A stretch of 64,000 nt of DNA from Gilliamella sp. Pas-s25 (GCF_009795885.1 NZ_WTEV01000003.1:85797-149796); one strand, 5' to 3'; numbered from the stretch's first letter, positions 17,765 through 28,002 are shown. A program made the numbers and translations. The notes: a model not told the origin generated them from the letters alone.

Positions 17765-18617
17765 GCTTGCTAGGTTAATAAAAGGTCTAAAGTTAAGCTT
17801 TAGTCGGTTGCACAGCAATCTTTACTTAATTGTTGGCTTTTATGGCATATTGGCGATTACATTTGTAGCATTATCAACTCAATGGTTTTTTCATGCTCAT
17901 TTAAACCCTAGTTACCCAGCTTTATTGCCACCTGCTTGGTGGTCTAGTGGTGATATCAATCATATACTTGGTACTAACGCGAAAGGACAAGATATTTTTA
18001 ATTATTTGTTAATTGGTTATCGTTCAACCATGTCAATGACATTAAAAGCAGTATTTTATGTGGTTGCCATTGGCGGGGTAATTAATTATTTAATGTTTTT
18101 TATATCATTTATACGCCCTTTTGTGTTGTTTGTTTTTAAATTCTGTATGGTTGTACCGCCGTTACTTGGTGTGATTGTGGTTAGCTTATTATTAAAAGAT
18201 GATATTACCAATATGTTATTGGTGATTGGGTTATCTTATTCCCCACGCTTTATTTACAATATTCATCAACGTGTTATCAACGAATGGAATAAAACGTATA
18301 TTACGGCCTATAGACTTGATGGACTATCTTCGTTTTCAATTTTAAATCATTATATTCTACCTAACATTGTGCCTATTTATTTGACCGAAATTGTATCTTT
18401 ATTTGGATCGGTTATTTTGTCAGTTACTACCATGACTTTTTTGGGTTTTGCTAATGATGTTTCCCGACCGGATTTGGGAATGATGATGTTTCAAATGAAA
18501 GATATCATTGCTAGTAATTATTTGGCCTTTTTATCTCCAGGCATTGCAGTTTCAGCTACAATTATTTTGGTATATTTATTCAACTTTGGATTATATGGCC
18601 GGCGAGCAGGAACTTAA
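17757..18617 (+). CDS. sapC: peptide ABC transporter permease SapC
   Basis: Second permease of the Sap system, 286 aa from ATG 17757. That ATG has AAGGAAC close upstream and overlaps the sapB end by 8 bp. A frame extending to 17709 is rejected because it lies inside sapB. The OppC-like N-terminal part has [26 protein letters not shown], matching the G-T-D-x-x-G-R-D segment of the family with substitutions. The transport motif reads [23 protein letters not shown]. Overall identity to E. coli SapC appears lower than for SapD and SapF. Confidence 0.88.
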   Translation: MSRLARLIKGLKLSFSRLHSNLYLIVGFYGILAITFVALSTQWFFHAHLNPSYPALLPPAWWSSGDINHILGTNAKGQDIFNYLLIGYRSTMSMTLKAVFYVVAIGGVINYLMFFISFIRPFVLFVFKFCMVVPPLLGVIVVSLLLKDDITNMLLVIGLSYSPRFIYNIHQRVINEWNKTYITAYRLDGLSSFSILNHYILPNIVPIYLTEIVSLFGSVILSVTTMTFLGFANDVSRPDLGMMMFQMKDIIASNYLAFLSPGIAVSATIILVYLFNFGLYGRRAGT

Positions 18618-18619
18618 TT

Positions 18620-19615
18620 ATGGCATTATTAGATATTCGAAATTTAACCATTGAGTTTATTACGCCAGAGGGTCTTTTGCGCGCAATTGATCGGGTTAAT
18701 TTGAAATTATCAGAAGGTGAAATTCGAGGCTTGGTTGGTGAATCAGGTTCAGGAAAAAGCCTTATCGCTAAAGCTATTTTAGGGGTCACTAATCATAACT
18801 GGAAGATTTCAGCCGATCGTATTTATTTTAATAATATTGATTTACTTAAACTCTCTCCTAGACAACGCCGAAAAGTGATTAGTGCCAATATCTCGATGAT
18901 ATTTCAAGAGCCACAATCTTGTTTAGATCCCTCTATGAAAGTTGGGCAACAGTTAATCAGTGCAATCCCAAGAAGAACATTTAAAGGGCATTGGTGGCAG
19001 CGATTATTTTGGCGTAAACATCGAGCGATTGAGTTATTGCATCGGGTAGGTATTAAGAATCATAAGGAGATATTAAAGTCCTATCCATTTGAATTAACCG
19101 AAGGCGAATGTCAAAAAGTGATGATAGCCATTGCCTTGGCTAATCAGCCAAAGCTACTTATTGCTGATGAACCAACCAATGCAATGGAAGCCACTACCGA
19201 AGCACAAATTTTTAGGTTGCTTGCTAGTATGAATCAAAATATGGGGACTACTATCTTGCTTATCAGCCATGATTTGCAAATGGTAACCAGATGGACTGAC
19301 CGTATCAATGTACTGTATTGTGGACAAACCGTTGAAGTTGCTAACAGCGAAGATTTAATAAAATCACCTTATCATCCTTATACTCAGGCGCTGATTTATG
19401 CTATCCCTGATTTTGGTAAAGCAATGCCACATAAAAGTCCGTTAAATACCTTACCCGGAGTGATTCCATCACTGGAGCATTTACCAATAGGCTGTCGATT
19501 AGGACCACGATGTCCTTATGCACAAAAAAAATGTATTCAAGCACCCGAATTACTACCGATAAAAGATCGTTCTGTTGCTTGCCATTTTCCGTTAAATATT
19601 GATGAGTTACCATAA
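18620..19615 (+). CDS. sapD: peptide ABC transporter ATP-binding protein SapD
   Basis: Cytoplasmic ATPase of the Sap system, 331 aa. It starts [12 protein letters not shown] and shows Walker [10 protein letters not shown]-loop MIFQEPQS, a signature reading LTEGECQK in place of LSGGQ (also in E. coli SapD), Walker B LLIADEP and LISHDL. The C-terminal oligopeptide/dipeptide extension carries the cysteine cluster [14 protein letters not shown] and CHFPLN, as in E. coli SapD and DppD. It starts 3 bp after sapC. In E. coli SapD also supports Trk potassium uptake; whether that holds here cannot be seen. Confidence 0.93.
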   Translation: MALLDIRNLTIEFITPEGLLRAIDRVNLKLSEGEIRGLVGESGSGKSLIAKAILGVTNHNWKISADRIYFNNIDLLKLSPRQRRKVISANISMIFQEPQSCLDPSMKVGQQLISAIPRRTFKGHWWQRLFWRKHRAIELLHRVGIKNHKEILKSYPFELTEGECQKVMIAIALANQPKLLIADEPTNAMEATTEAQIFRLLASMNQNMGTTILLISHDLQMVTRWTDRINVLYCGQTVEVANSEDLIKSPYHPYTQALIYAIPDFGKAMPHKSPLNTLPGVIPSLEHLPIGCRLGPRCPYAQKKCIQAPELLPIKDRSVACHFPLNIDELP

Positions 19616-19630
19616 ATAATAGGAATAAAC

Positions 19631-20443
19631 ATGAATCCAATATTAAAAGTACGTAACTTATCAAAGCATTTTAAAATAGCTAAAGGGCTTTTTGGTCATT
19701 TACAAATTAATGCGGTTAATCCAATATCATTTTCATTAAATGAAGGTAAGACTTTAGCGATTATTGGGCAGAATGGGTCAGGAAAATCGACCTTGGCTAA
19801 AATGTTAGTTGGTATGATAAAACCTGATAGTGGTGATATCTGGATTGCTGGTAATAAAGTTGAATATGGCGATTATAGTCATCGTTGTCAACTGATTCGC
19901 ATGATTTTTCAGCATGTTGAAAGCTCATTTGACCCAAGGCTGCGTATTGGACAATTGTTAGAAATACCACTTAAATATAATACTAATTATGATGCTCATG
20001 AGCGTGAAAAGCTAATTAGTAGTGTATTAAAGCAAGTTGGATTGTTGCCCGAACATGCCTCTTATTATCCTTCCGTGATGGCTGCAGGTCAAAAGCAACG
20101 TGTAGCATTGGCAAGAGCTCTAATTTTAAAGCCCAAGGTCATTATTCTTGATGAGGCTTTGGCCGCGTTAGATATTTCGATGCGCTCGCAGATTGTTAAT
20201 TTAATGCTGTCATTACAAGCTCAACAAAATATTTCTTATGTCTATGTAACACAAGATATTGGTATGATGAAACATATTAGTGATGATATTTTAGTTATGC
20301 ACAATGGCGATCTTGTTGAGTCTGGCAATACTGCTGAAGTATTGGCTTCACCATTAAGTGATATTACCCAAAAATTGATAAATAGCTACTTTGGTGAGGC
20401 GTTGACTGCTGATACCTGGCGGACTGATACGCGCACTTTTTAG
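19631..20443 (+). CDS. sapF: peptide ABC transporter ATP-binding protein SapF
   Basis: Second ATPase of the Sap system, 270 aa. Motifs are Walker A GQNGSGKST, Q-loop MIFQHVES, signature MAAGQKQRVALARAL, Walker B VIILDEAL (Glu present) and YVTQDIG in place of the usual histidine switch (E. coli SapF has TQHIG). The C-terminus YFGEALTADTWR is shared with E. coli SapF. Spacing to sapD is 15 bp with AGGAAT in front of the ATG. It ends the sap operon; no clear terminator follows. Confidence 0.92.
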   Translation: MNPILKVRNLSKHFKIAKGLFGHLQINAVNPISFSLNEGKTLAIIGQNGSGKSTLAKMLVGMIKPDSGDIWIAGNKVEYGDYSHRCQLIRMIFQHVESSFDPRLRIGQLLEIPLKYNTNYDAHEREKLISSVLKQVGLLPEHASYYPSVMAAGQKQRVALARALILKPKVIILDEALAALDISMRSQIVNLMLSLQAQQNISYVYVTQDIGMMKHISDDILVMHNGDLVESGNTAEVLASPLSDITQKLINSYFGEALTADTWRTDTRTF

Positions 20444-20603
20444 CTCATAAACTTAGCTATTATTTGCATTTTAACGTGTGAGGTAATGATCACTTTTTTT
20501 GGATTATGCACCTGTTTTTAATCTGATTATTATAATGATTTTGTTAAATAAAAAATCTCGACAAATAAACTAAAAGGCACTATATTTAGCTATATGGATT
20601 TCT

Positions 20604-20611
20604 AGACGTCT
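20604..20611. promoter_or_regulatory. MetJ operator core (met box) upstream of metA
   Basis: AGACGTCT is the exact consensus met box and lies 44-51 bp upstream of the metA start. A weaker half-match, GGATTTCT, abuts it on the left as expected for tandem boxes. The same 16 bases around it occur upstream of metK (62781-62796), which strongly supports a shared MetJ-SAM repressor site. Confidence 0.8.
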
Positions 20612-20654
20612 ATTTTGTGTTAAAACTAATTTATCGTTTTTAGGAGCTTTTGTT

Positions 20655-21587
20655 ATGCCTATTTGTATTCCTGACTCATTACCTGCGGTTGATGTGCTAC
20701 GTAATGAAAATGTATTTGTTATGACTTCATCACGAGCTAATACTCAAGAAATTCGTCCACTTAAGCTTCTTTTTCTAAACCTCATGCCTAAAAAAATAGA
20801 GACTGAAAATCAATTTTTACGTTTACTTTCTAATTCATCTTTACAAATTGATATTCAGCTATTGCGTATTGATCAGCGTGAGTCAAAAAATACACCTGTC
20901 GAACATTTAAACAGTTTTTATTGTGATTTTGATGACATTCGTGAACAGAATTTTGATGGGCTAATTATAACTGGTGCTCCACTAGGAAAAGTGGCTTTTT
21001 CCGATGTTGTGTATTGGCCTAAATTAACTGAAATTATCACATGGGCAAAAGAGCATGTTACTTCAACCATGTTTGTTTGTTGGGCGGTGCAAGCAGCATT
21101 AAATGTATTATATGATTTACCTAAATTCACTCGTACACATAAGTTATCGGGTGTTTATCAGCATCAAATTGTTCAACCTAATGCAATTTTAACGCGAGGC
21201 TTTGATGATACCTTTTTAGCGCCGCATTCCCGTTATGCCGATTTTCCAATTGATAAGATTATAAATTACACGGATTTGTCTATTTTAGCCAAATCTGACA
21301 TTACAGGACCTTATTTAATGGCAACGCCTGATAAACGTATGGCTTTTGTGACAGGGCATCCTGAATATGATTCATTTACATTAGCTAATGAATATTTTCG
21401 TGACTTGAAGGCAGGTATTAATCCAGCTATCCCGTATAATTATTTTCCTGATAATAACCCCGATGTTGAGCCAAAAGCAACGTGGCGTAGCCATGCTTAT
21501 CTGTTATTTAGTAATTGGCTTAACTATTACGTTTATCAATTAACACCATATGATTTGACTACTCGTAATTTGACCATTGATGATTAA
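20655..21587 (+). CDS. metA: homoserine O-succinyltransferase MetA
   Basis: Transfers an acyl group (succinyl in enterics) from acyl-CoA to homoserine, the committed step of methionine synthesis. It is 310 aa, and [15 protein letters not shown] at the N-terminus is diagnostic. The catalytic cysteine is Cys142 in [10 protein letters not shown]. The His/Glu pair lies in VTGHPEYD. The signature [12 protein letters not shown] is intact. It is preceded by AGGAG and by a met box, so repression by MetJ is expected. Acyl-donor choice (succinyl or acetyl) cannot be fixed by eye; family position favours succinyl. Confidence 0.95.
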   Translation: MPICIPDSLPAVDVLRNENVFVMTSSRANTQEIRPLKLLFLNLMPKKIETENQFLRLLSNSSLQIDIQLLRIDQRESKNTPVEHLNSFYCDFDDIREQNFDGLIITGAPLGKVAFSDVVYWPKLTEIITWAKEHVTSTMFVCWAVQAALNVLYDLPKFTRTHKLSGVYQHQIVQPNAILTRGFDDTFLAPHSRYADFPIDKIINYTDLSILAKSDITGPYLMATPDKRMAFVTGHPEYDSFTLANEYFRDLKAGINPAIPYNYFPDNNPDVEPKATWRSHAYLLFSNWLNYYVYQLTPYDLTTRNLTIDD

Positions 21588-21809
21588 TTTATCCAATGCT
21601 CCTTTTTCTATCTCACTATTGTAGAATATAATAAGTTTAGCGGATAACTTAATAGCCAATAGTAACATGGGGGCTAATATTAGTATGATGTAAAGTTGAA
21701 CAATTCTGACAAGCTTGATAAATAGGATTTTTAAATACCAACCAATAATGGTTGAAAAAATTGCAATAATTTATGACAGATTATCAGAATATCTTTTTAG
21801 TCCAGAGCA

Positions 21810-22244
21810 TTAAACTTGTAACCAAAATGTCACTGGACCATCATTAACCAATGACACTTGCATCTCGGCGGCAAATTGACCCGTTTGAGTGGTTATTTTT
21901 TGTTGACACTGCTTGACAAAAAACTGATAAAGCCTATTTGCTTCATCAGGTTTAGCACCTTTGGTAAAACTTGGACGCATTCCTTTTTTGGTATCGGCAG
22001 CTAGAGTAAATTGAGAAACAACTAATACTTCGCCGTTAGCTTGGCTAACATTTAGATTCATTTTTCCGTCATTATCACTGAAAATACGATAGCCTAATAC
22101 CTTCTCACATAAACGAATCGCTTTTTGCTCGTCATCGTCTTGCTCCACACCGAGTAAAATCAGCAACCCCTGATTAATCTGTCCAATAATGTGATTGTCT
22201 ACAGTAACGCTAGCTTGCTTTACTCGTTGAATTAAGGCGATCAT
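21810..22244 (-). CDS. dtd: D-aminoacyl-tRNA deacylase Dtd
   Basis: Hydrolyses D-aminoacyl-tRNA to recycle tRNA, 144 aa (E. coli 145). The cross-subunit active-site motifs are [10 protein letters not shown] (SQFTL) and NDGPVTFWL (N-x-GPVT); the latter carries the Gly-cisPro chiral selector. The start [13 protein letters not shown] matches the family. It is followed upstream by yihY on the same strand, 30 bp away, as in E. coli where yihY and dtd are neighbours. Confidence 0.96.
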   Translation of the reverse strand: MIALIQRVKQASVTVDNHIIGQINQGLLILLGVEQDDDEQKAIRLCEKVLGYRIFSDNDGKMNLNVSQANGEVLVVSQFTLAADTKKGMRPSFTKGAKPDEANRLYQFFVKQCQQKITTQTGQFAAEMQVSLVNDGPVTFWLQV

Positions 22245-22274
22245 AAATTAATTACTCCGGTAAAGAGGGATTAT

Positions 22275-23093
22275 TCATAACAGTTTTTTTTGTCGATTAT
22301 AGTCAGTTAAGGTGGCAGCAAATTCGGCTCCGAATAAAACAATACACCAAGACAAATAGATCCAAACTAACATAATAGGAATAGAAGATACTACTCCGTA
22401 AATGAGTTGATAGGTTGGAAACGAAGTTACATACAGTGCAAACGCACGTTTACCTAATTCAAATAATACTGCAGCGACAAGTGCACCAATCATCGATTCT
22501 TTAAAAGGTACAGATTCGGTCGGAATGATACTATAAAGTAACCAAAATCCAACCACAGAAATAAAAAAGGGCAAACAATTAAGTAGGATATTGTCAGTTG
22601 CTGCTGTCGATAGCCATTTGAGCGAAAAGATATAAGAACTAACTGCCACACTAGATCCAACTAAAATAGGACCTAAGGTTAGTATCGTCCAATACATGGT
22701 TAGATTGTACATGAAAGCACGTTTTCGTTTGGTTTTCCAGATATGATTAAGTGCTGTATTAATTGAGTTGATAAGCAATAGTGAGGTCACAATCAATCCT
22801 ATTATGCCAACAAATGTCATTTGTTTAGTATTGGTGATGAATTGTTCTAGATAATTTTGGATAGTATCACTGGCGGTAGGGACAAGATTATTATAAATCA
22901 ATTGTTTTAATGAATGACTAATTTCATTAAACATTGGAAACGCAGACAATAAAGAAAAAATAACGGTAATGAGTGGTACTAGTGCAAGTATCGTCGTATA
23001 AGCAAGTCCTGCAGAAGAGGTGGTTAGACGATCTTGGTTAATACGAGTCCATAACATTTTCGTAAAAAGTTGTATTTGCTGAAGTGTTTTCAT
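22275..23093 (-). CDS. yihY: YihY/BrkB family inner-membrane protein
   Basis: A polytopic membrane protein with about six membrane segments, 272 aa from ATG 23093. Conserved segments are SSAGLAYTTILALVPLITVIF, FPMFNEIS, SINTALNHIWK, YWTILTLGPIL, GFWLLYSIIPT, GALVAAVLFELGKRAFALY and YQLIYGVVSSIPIMLVWIYLSW. I prefer ATG 23093 because it lies 10 bp after the ftsN stop and gives a family-like N-terminus; a longer frame to 23135 would overlap ftsN. Function is not established: the old RNase BN name for this family is wrong, and BrkB was linked to serum resistance in Bordetella. Confidence 0.9.
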   Translation of the reverse strand: MKTLQQIQLFTKMLWTRINQDRLTTSSAGLAYTTILALVPLITVIFSLLSAFPMFNEISHSLKQLIYNNLVPTASDTIQNYLEQFITNTKQMTFVGIIGLIVTSLLLINSINTALNHIWKTKRKRAFMYNLTMYWTILTLGPILVGSSVAVSSYIFSLKWLSTAATDNILLNCLPFFISVVGFWLLYSIIPTESVPFKESMIGALVAAVLFELGKRAFALYVTSFPTYQLIYGVVSSIPIMLVWIYLSWCIVLFGAEFAATLTDYNRQKKLL

Positions 23094-23103
23094 TGTCTTT
23101 TTT

Positions 23104-23727
23104 CTAGTTAGAAATAACACAATCATTAATCCCATTACTATTTAATGAGTTTAATACCTTATTTGCTTCTTGTTTACTGGTATATGGCCCTACTGTGACT
23201 CGATATAATTGGCCTGAAGATATATTGCCACTAAAGCCTGTCATCGCAAGTTTAGCTTTTAGTGTATCAGCATTGGATTTATCCTTAAATGCCCCACATT
23301 GTAGTAGCCATTTAGTCATAGTTTGTGTTGTTTGTGATGTGGCATTTGATGACTGATTTTTCGTCGCTGTATTTTCTTGCGAAGAAGGTGTAGTTGTACG
23401 AGTGTTATTGACAAAGCTATCTAAGATTTGTTGTCTTTCTCTAGCAATTGAACTTGATGTGGAACCATAGTTTGCATTAGGCGTTTCTAATTCTTTAAGA
23501 TATGTCCAACGCTCTTGGGGTTGTTCGGGTAATGTTATCACTGGAGGCTGAGTTTTTGCTTTTGGTGGTTTAACATTTTTTTTAGGGGCATTATTCACAA
23601 CAAAATAGAGAATCGCGGAAAATAGAATAATGACAATAATCGCCAAGAATATCATCAAATTAGGCTTGTTTCGTGACTTATTTTTTTTGGATTGGCTCTT
23701 TTTTCTCACATAATCACGCTGAACCAC
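23104..23727 (-). CDS. ftsN: cell division protein FtsN
   Basis: Bitopic divisome protein that triggers septal peptidoglycan synthesis, 207 aa. The short cytoplasmic tail QRDYVRKK is typical of FtsN and binds FtsA in E. coli. One membrane segment spans about residues 25-43. The periplasmic helix region PQERWTYLKELE matches the essential part of E. coli FtsN. A Ser/Thr/Asn-rich linker follows, then the SPOR domain from about residue 135 (KWLLQCGAFKDKSNADTLKAKL to the end). It is much shorter than E. coli FtsN (319 aa), mainly in the linker. Confidence 0.9.
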   Translation of the reverse strand: MVQRDYVRKKSQSKKNKSRNKPNLMIFLAIIVIILFSAILYFVVNNAPKKNVKPPKAKTQPPVITLPEQPQERWTYLKELETPNANYGSTSSSIARERQQILDSFVNNTRTTTPSSQENTATKNQSSNATSQTTQTMTKWLLQCGAFKDKSNADTLKAKLAMTGFSGNISSGQLYRVTVGPYTSKQEANKVLNSLNSNGINDCVISN

Positions 23728-23784
23728 AATAGACTCTCTTCTATTATTTTATTAACATTGCATAAAAGGTTAGTATACAAATAA

Positions 23785-23808
23785 AAAAAGTGGCTTACAC
23801 CACTTTTT
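23785..23808. terminator. terminator between rpsT and ftsN
   Basis: AAAAAGTGG (23785-23793) pairs with CCACTTTTT (23800-23808) around CTTACA. Read on the minus strand it ends in a T-run, so it terminates rpsT; it could also act in the opposite direction. It lies just upstream of ftsN. Confidence 0.8.
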
Positions 23809-23847
23809 GTCATTTTCTTTAACTATGATAGTTAACAGATAAAATTA

Positions 23848-24111
23848 TTAAGCTAATGCTTTAATTTGTTTAATTAAATTCGCTTTATGACGTGCTGCTT
23901 TATTTTTGTGGATTAAGCCACGAGCCGCTTGACGGTCAACAACTGCTTGCATGTCTTTGAATGCTACTTCAGCTGTTTGTTTATCACCAGCTGCAACAGC
24001 GGCGTAAACTTTTTTAATATAAGTACGCATCATTGAACGGTTACTAGCATTATGTTTACGACGTTTTTCGGATTGAACCGCACGTTTCTTAGCTGATTTG
24101 ATATTAGCCAA
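23848..24111 (-). CDS. rpsT: 30S ribosomal protein S20 (UUG start)
   Basis: Primary 16S rRNA-binding protein of the small subunit, 87 aa, rich in Lys/Arg and Ala. [22 protein letters not shown] and the end [13 protein letters not shown] match E. coli S20. I place the start at TTG 24111: GGGAG lies six bases upstream and the family N-terminus (M)ANIKSAKK follows directly. The in-frame TTG two codons earlier touches the GGGAG and is too close. E. coli rpsT also uses a UUG start and S20 represses its own translation, so the weak codon may be a conserved control feature. Confidence 0.96.
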   Translation of the reverse strand: MANIKSAKKRAVQSEKRRKHNASNRSMMRTYIKKVYAAVAAGDKQTAEVAFKDMQAVVDRQAARGLIHKNKAARHKANLIKQIKALA

Positions 24112-24335
24112 AGTCAACTCCCAAGTTTATATAAAAATTACATATTAATAAGGTCGCAGAATATGCCTGATTTTCTCCCTTTTGTCAATGCCGTTGCATA
24201 AAAAATATGATCGGTAATTTTTATCTCTATAATAAATGTTTACTATTCGACCAATAAAGCCTATAACCTAAAAAGAAATTTTATGTTAGAATATCGAAAG
24301 TTTTATTTTTATTCTATTTTATAAGAGGAAGTATC

Positions 24336-25499
24336 ATGTCTATTATTAGAATGCAAGATCTTGATCTAAAAGGAAAACGTTTATTCATTCGCTCAGATCT
24401 TAATGTGCCGGTCAAAAATGGTAAGGTCACTTCCGATGCGCGTATTAAAGCATCATTACCTACTATTGAAGATGCCATCAAAAAAGGTGCTAAGGTAATG
24501 GTTACCTCTCATATCGGTCGACCAACAGAAGGAGAATATAACCCAGATTTCTCTTTACAACCTGTTGTTGATTATTTAAAAGAGCATGTGTCATTCCCTG
24601 TTCGTTTAGTAAAAGATTACCTAGATGGTGTTGATGTTAAAGAAGGTGAATTAGTTGTTCTTGAAAACGTCCGTTTTAATGTTGGCGAAAGCAAAGATGA
24701 TGAAACTTTATCTAAAAAATATGCTGCGCTTTGTGATATTTATGTGATGGATGCGTTTGGTACGGCTCACCGCGCTCAGGCATCTACACATGGTGCGGGT
24801 AAATTTGCGCCAGTTGCTTGTGCAGGTCCATTATTAGCAGCTGAACTTGATGCATTAGGTAAAGCGTTAGATAATCCAGCAAGACCAATGGTGGCGATTG
24901 TTGCTGGTTCAAAAGTTTCAACTAAATTAACTGTGCTTGATTCGCTATCAAAAATTGCTGACCAAATTATTGTCGGTGGTGGAATTGCGAACACATTTAT
25001 TGCTGCTGAAGGTTATAATGTAGGCAAATCGCTTTACGAAGCAGATCTTATTCCTGAAGCTAAAAAATTAATGGCGAACTGTGAAATCCCAGTCCCAACT
25101 GATGTGCGTGTTGCAACTGAATTTAGCGAAACAGCTACTGCAACTGAAAAATCAGTTCAAGATGTTAAAGAAAATGAACAAATTCTTGATTTAGGTGATA
25201 AATCAGCAGAGGTATTGGCTGATATCATTAAAAATGCTAAAACCATTTTGTGGAATGGTCCTGTCGGTGTTTTTGAATTTGCTAATTTCCGTCGTGGTAC
25301 TGAAATTGTTGCCAAAGCAATTGCTGATAGTGATGGTTTTTCCATCGCAGGTGGTGGTGATACATTAGCTGCAATTGATCTATTTGGTATTGAAGACAAG
25401 ATTTCTTATATTTCAACTGGTGGCGGTGCCTTCCTTGAGTTTGTTGAAGGTAAAAAGCTACCTGCTGTTGCAATGTTGGAAGCGAGAGCGAAAGCGTAG
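24336..25499 (+). CDS. pgk: phosphoglycerate kinase
   Basis: Glycolytic enzyme making ATP from 1,3-bisphosphoglycerate, 387 aa as in E. coli. Motifs are the signature [52 protein letters not shown], the nucleotide site NGPVGVFE, and GGGDTLAAI with the hinge region. AGAGGAAG precedes the ATG. fbaA follows on the same strand beyond a terminator-like hairpin, as in E. coli (epd-pgk-fbaA), but epd is not upstream here. It is divergent from rpsT. Confidence 0.98.
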   Translation: MSIIRMQDLDLKGKRLFIRSDLNVPVKNGKVTSDARIKASLPTIEDAIKKGAKVMVTSHIGRPTEGEYNPDFSLQPVVDYLKEHVSFPVRLVKDYLDGVDVKEGELVVLENVRFNVGESKDDETLSKKYAALCDIYVMDAFGTAHRAQASTHGAGKFAPVACAGPLLAAELDALGKALDNPARPMVAIVAGSKVSTKLTVLDSLSKIADQIIVGGGIANTFIAAEGYNVGKSLYEADLIPEAKKLMANCEIPVPTDVRVATEFSETATATEKSVQDVKENEQILDLGDKSAEVLADIIKNAKTILWNGPVGVFEFANFRRGTEIVAKAIADSDGFSIAGGGDTLAAIDLFGIEDKISYISTGGGAFLEFVEGKKLPAVAMLEARAKA

Positions 25500-25514
25500 T
25501 ATTTAAGTTCAGTA

Positions 25515-25541
25515 AAAGGATGAGTCAATTACTCATCCTTT
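25515..25541 (+). terminator. terminator/attenuator between pgk and fbaA
   Basis: AAAGGATGAGT (25515-25525) and ACTCATCCTTT (25531-25541) pair perfectly around CAATT and are followed by AATTTTTT. fbaA starts 31 bp later, so either fbaA has its own promoter or some readthrough occurs. Confidence 0.75.
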
Positions 25542-25572
25542 AATTTTTTAAAATAAATTTATAGGTAATAAA

Positions 25573-26652
25573 ATGGCTACTAAGATTTCTGATGTTGTTA
25601 AACCTGGTGTTGTGACTGGTGATGATGTTCAAAAAGTGTTCCAAATCGCTCGTGATAATAACTTTGCATTACCAGCAGTAAACTGTGTTGATACAAATAC
25701 AATCAATGCGGTGATTGAAACTGCTGCTAAGGTTGGATCACCAGCCATTGTTCAATTTTCAAATGGTGGCGCTCAGTTTATTGCAGGTAAAGGTCTGAAA
25801 TTAGAAGGCCAAGAATGTGCTGTTTTAGGTGCGATTTCTGGGGCAAAACATGTTCATCTTATGGCTGAAAAATATGGTGTCCCTGTTATTGTTCATACTG
25901 ATCATTGTGCAAAAAAATTACTCCCATGGGTTGATGGGTTACTTGATGCAGGTGAAACTCATTTTGCTAAAACTGGTAAACCATTATTCTCTTCTCATAT
26001 GATTGATCTTTCTGAAGAGTCACTCAAAGATAACATCGATATTTGTTGTCAATATCTTGCTCGTATGTCAGCAATGAAAATGACATTAGAGTTAGAATTA
26101 GGATGTACTGGCGGTGAGGAAGATGGTGTTGACAACAGTCATATGGATAGCTCAGCGCTTTATACTCAACCAGAAGATGTGGCTTATGCTTATGAGCGTT
26201 TAAGTGCCATTAGTCCTCGTTTTACTATTGCGGCATCATTTGGTAATGTGCATGGTGTTTATAAACCAGGTAATGTTAAATTAACACCAAAAATTCTAGA
26301 TAACTCACAAAAATATGTATCAGAAAAGTTTAACGTACCTGCAAAATCATTAAACTTTGTATTCCACGGTGGTTCAGGTTCAACGCCGGAAGAAATTGCT
26401 GAAGCAGTCAGTTATGGTGTAATCAAAATGAATATTGACACAGATACCCAATGGGCTAACTGGGCAGGTGTTTTAGATTACTACAAAGCAAATGAGGCAT
26501 ATCTACAAGGCCAATTAGGTAATCCTGAAGGTGCTGATGCTCCGAATAAAAAATACTACGATCCGCGTGTATGGCTGCGCAAAGGTCAAGATTCTTTAGT
26601 TGCTCGTTTAGAACTTGCATTTAAAGAGCTTAACGCCGTTAACGTTCTTTAA
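25573..26652 (+). CDS. fbaA: class II fructose-bisphosphate aldolase
   Basis: Zinc-dependent aldolase of glycolysis and gluconeogenesis, 359 aa as in E. coli. The zinc ligand region VIVHTDHCAKKLLPW (catalytic Asp in the TDHC motif), LELELGCTGGEEDGVDN, SFGNVHGVYKPGNV and VFHGGSGSTPEEI are all intact, as is the NIDTDTQWA substrate loop. It follows pgk and ends with a strong terminator at 26672-26697. Directly after it comes the rplK operon. Confidence 0.98.
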   Translation: MATKISDVVKPGVVTGDDVQKVFQIARDNNFALPAVNCVDTNTINAVIETAAKVGSPAIVQFSNGGAQFIAGKGLKLEGQECAVLGAISGAKHVHLMAEKYGVPVIVHTDHCAKKLLPWVDGLLDAGETHFAKTGKPLFSSHMIDLSEESLKDNIDICCQYLARMSAMKMTLELELGCTGGEEDGVDNSHMDSSALYTQPEDVAYAYERLSAISPRFTIAASFGNVHGVYKPGNVKLTPKILDNSQKYVSEKFNVPAKSLNFVFHGGSGSTPEEIAEAVSYGVIKMNIDTDTQWANWAGVLDYYKANEAYLQGQLGNPEGADAPNKKYYDPRVWLRKGQDSLVARLELAFKELNAVNVL

Positions 26653-26671
26653 TATTATTGGTATTAAGACT

Positions 26672-26697
26672 AAAAGCAAGGTTTTTGCCTTGCTTTT
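26672..26697 (+). terminator. terminator after fbaA
   Basis: AAAAGCAAGG (26672-26681) pairs with CCTTGCTTTT (26688-26697) around TTTTTG, followed by AATTT. Confidence 0.8.
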
Positions 26698-26721
26698 AAT
26701 TTATCCGTTCTTAAATAGATC

Positions 26722-26750
26722 TTGCTTTTTTATTTGGGTTATAGGATAAT
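26722..26750 (+). promoter_or_regulatory. predicted promoter of the rplK operon
   Basis: A -35-like TTGCTT (26722-26727), a 17-bp spacer and a -10-like GATAAT (26745-26750) lie between the fbaA terminator and rplK. The position and the absence of any other upstream gene in the transcript support it. Confidence 0.5.
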
Positions 26751-26770
26751 CTTGCCCTCATTTAACTTAG

Positions 26771-26838
26771 GGGAGCTGTCTATTTATTAATAGTTATTAT
26801 TAATAGAGGCGTTTGCACCCGAGCAAAGGAAACGAAAA
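26771..26838 (+). promoter_or_regulatory. rplK leader, probable L1 autoregulatory site
   Basis: The leader can pair TCTATT near 26779 with AATAGA near 26812, leaving an AU-rich loop, and then runs through GGCGTTTGCACCCGAGC into AAAGGAAA before the ATG. In E. coli, L1 represses the rplKA mRNA by binding this leader. Location supports the same here; I did not verify the exact binding fold. Confidence 0.4.
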
Positions 26839-27267
26839 ATGGCAAAAAAAGTACAAGCTTACATCAAGTTGCAAGTTGCAGCTGGTGCAGCAAATCCTAG
26901 TCCACCTGTTGGTCCAGCACTTGGTCAACACGGTGTTAATATCATGGAATTTTGTAAAGCGTTTAATGCAAAAACAGAAAGCATGGAAAAAGGCTTACCG
27001 ATTCCTGTTGTAATTACAGTATATTCTGACCGTTCATTTACATTCGTAACTAAAACGCCACCGGCTGCAGTTTTATTAAAGAAAGCAGCTAAAATCAAGT
27101 CTGGTTCAGGCGAACCTAACAAGAAAAAAGTTGGTAAAGTAACGAGTGCACAAATTCGCGAAATCGCTGAATTAAAAGCTGCAGATATGAATGGTGCTAC
27201 CATTGAAACGATGATGCGTTCTATTGAAGGAACAGCACGTTCAATGGGTTTGGAAGTGGAGGGTTAA
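26839..27267 (+). CDS. rplK: 50S ribosomal protein L11
   Basis: Binds the GTPase-associated region of 23S rRNA and is needed for RelA activation. It is 142 aa. The N-terminal Pro-rich domain reads [25 protein letters not shown]; the C-terminal RNA-binding domain has [17 protein letters not shown] and ends [21 protein letters not shown] precedes the ATG. rplA starts 3 bp after the stop. In E. coli secE and nusG precede rplK; here fbaA does. Confidence 0.98.
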   Translation: MAKKVQAYIKLQVAAGAANPSPPVGPALGQHGVNIMEFCKAFNAKTESMEKGLPIPVVITVYSDRSFTFVTKTPPAAVLLKKAAKIKSGSGEPNKKKVGKVTSAQIREIAELKAADMNGATIETMMRSIEGTARSMGLEVEG

Positions 27268-27270
27268 TCA

Positions 27271-27972
27271 ATGGCTAAATTATCTAAGAAAGCTAAACTT
27301 ATCCGCGAAAAAGTAAATGCGACTAAGCAATATGAAATTAATGAAGCTATTGCTTTATTAAAAGAACTTGCTACCGCTAAATTTACAGAAAGTGTTGATG
27401 TTGCCGTTAATTTAGGTATTGATTCACGTAAATCAGACCAAAATGTTCGTGGCGCAATCGTGCTTCCACACGGTACTGGGCGTAGCGTACGTGTTGCTGT
27501 ATTTACTCAAGGAGCAAATGCAGAAGCCGCTAAAGAAGCTGGTGCTGAATTAGTGGGTATGGAAGATCTTGCTGATCAAATCAAAAAAGGCGAAATGGAT
27601 TTTGATGTTGTTATTGCATCACCTGACGCTATGCGTGTTGTTGGTCAATTAGGTCAAATTTTAGGACCGCGTGGTTTAATGCCAAACCCTAAAGTTGGAA
27701 CTGTAACCCCTAACGTTGCTGAAGCTGTAAAAAATGCTAAAGCTGGTCAAATTCGTTACCGTAATGATAAAAATGGTATTATCCATACTACTATCGGTAA
27801 AGCTGATTTTGATGCAGATAAACTTAAAGAGAATTTAGAAGCATTACTTGTTGCGTTAAAACGTGCAAAACCAGCATCTTCTAAAGGTGTCTTTGTTAAG
27901 AAAGTAAGTCTTTCAACTACAATGGGCGCTGGTGTTGCAATTGATCAAGCAACATTAAATGCAACTGTTTAA
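27271..27972 (+). CDS. rplA: 50S ribosomal protein L1
   Basis: Forms the L1 stalk and acts as translational repressor of its own operon. It is 233 aa. The signature [21 protein letters not shown] segment appears here as [18 protein letters not shown], preceded by the family's [13 protein letters not shown]. The C-terminus has [20 protein letters not shown]. It is tightly coupled to rplK (3-bp gap). The next 230 bp are the L10 leader region. Confidence 0.98.
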   Translation: MAKLSKKAKLIREKVNATKQYEINEAIALLKELATAKFTESVDVAVNLGIDSRKSDQNVRGAIVLPHGTGRSVRVAVFTQGANAEAAKEAGAELVGMEDLADQIKKGEMDFDVVIASPDAMRVVGQLGQILGPRGLMPNPKVGTVTPNVAEAVKNAKAGQIRYRNDKNGIIHTTIGKADFDADKLKENLEALLVALKRAKPASSKGVFVKKVSLSTTMGAGVAIDQATLNATV

Positions 27973-28002
27973 TTATTTTATAGTTAAACAAAAAAAATCG
28001 GT

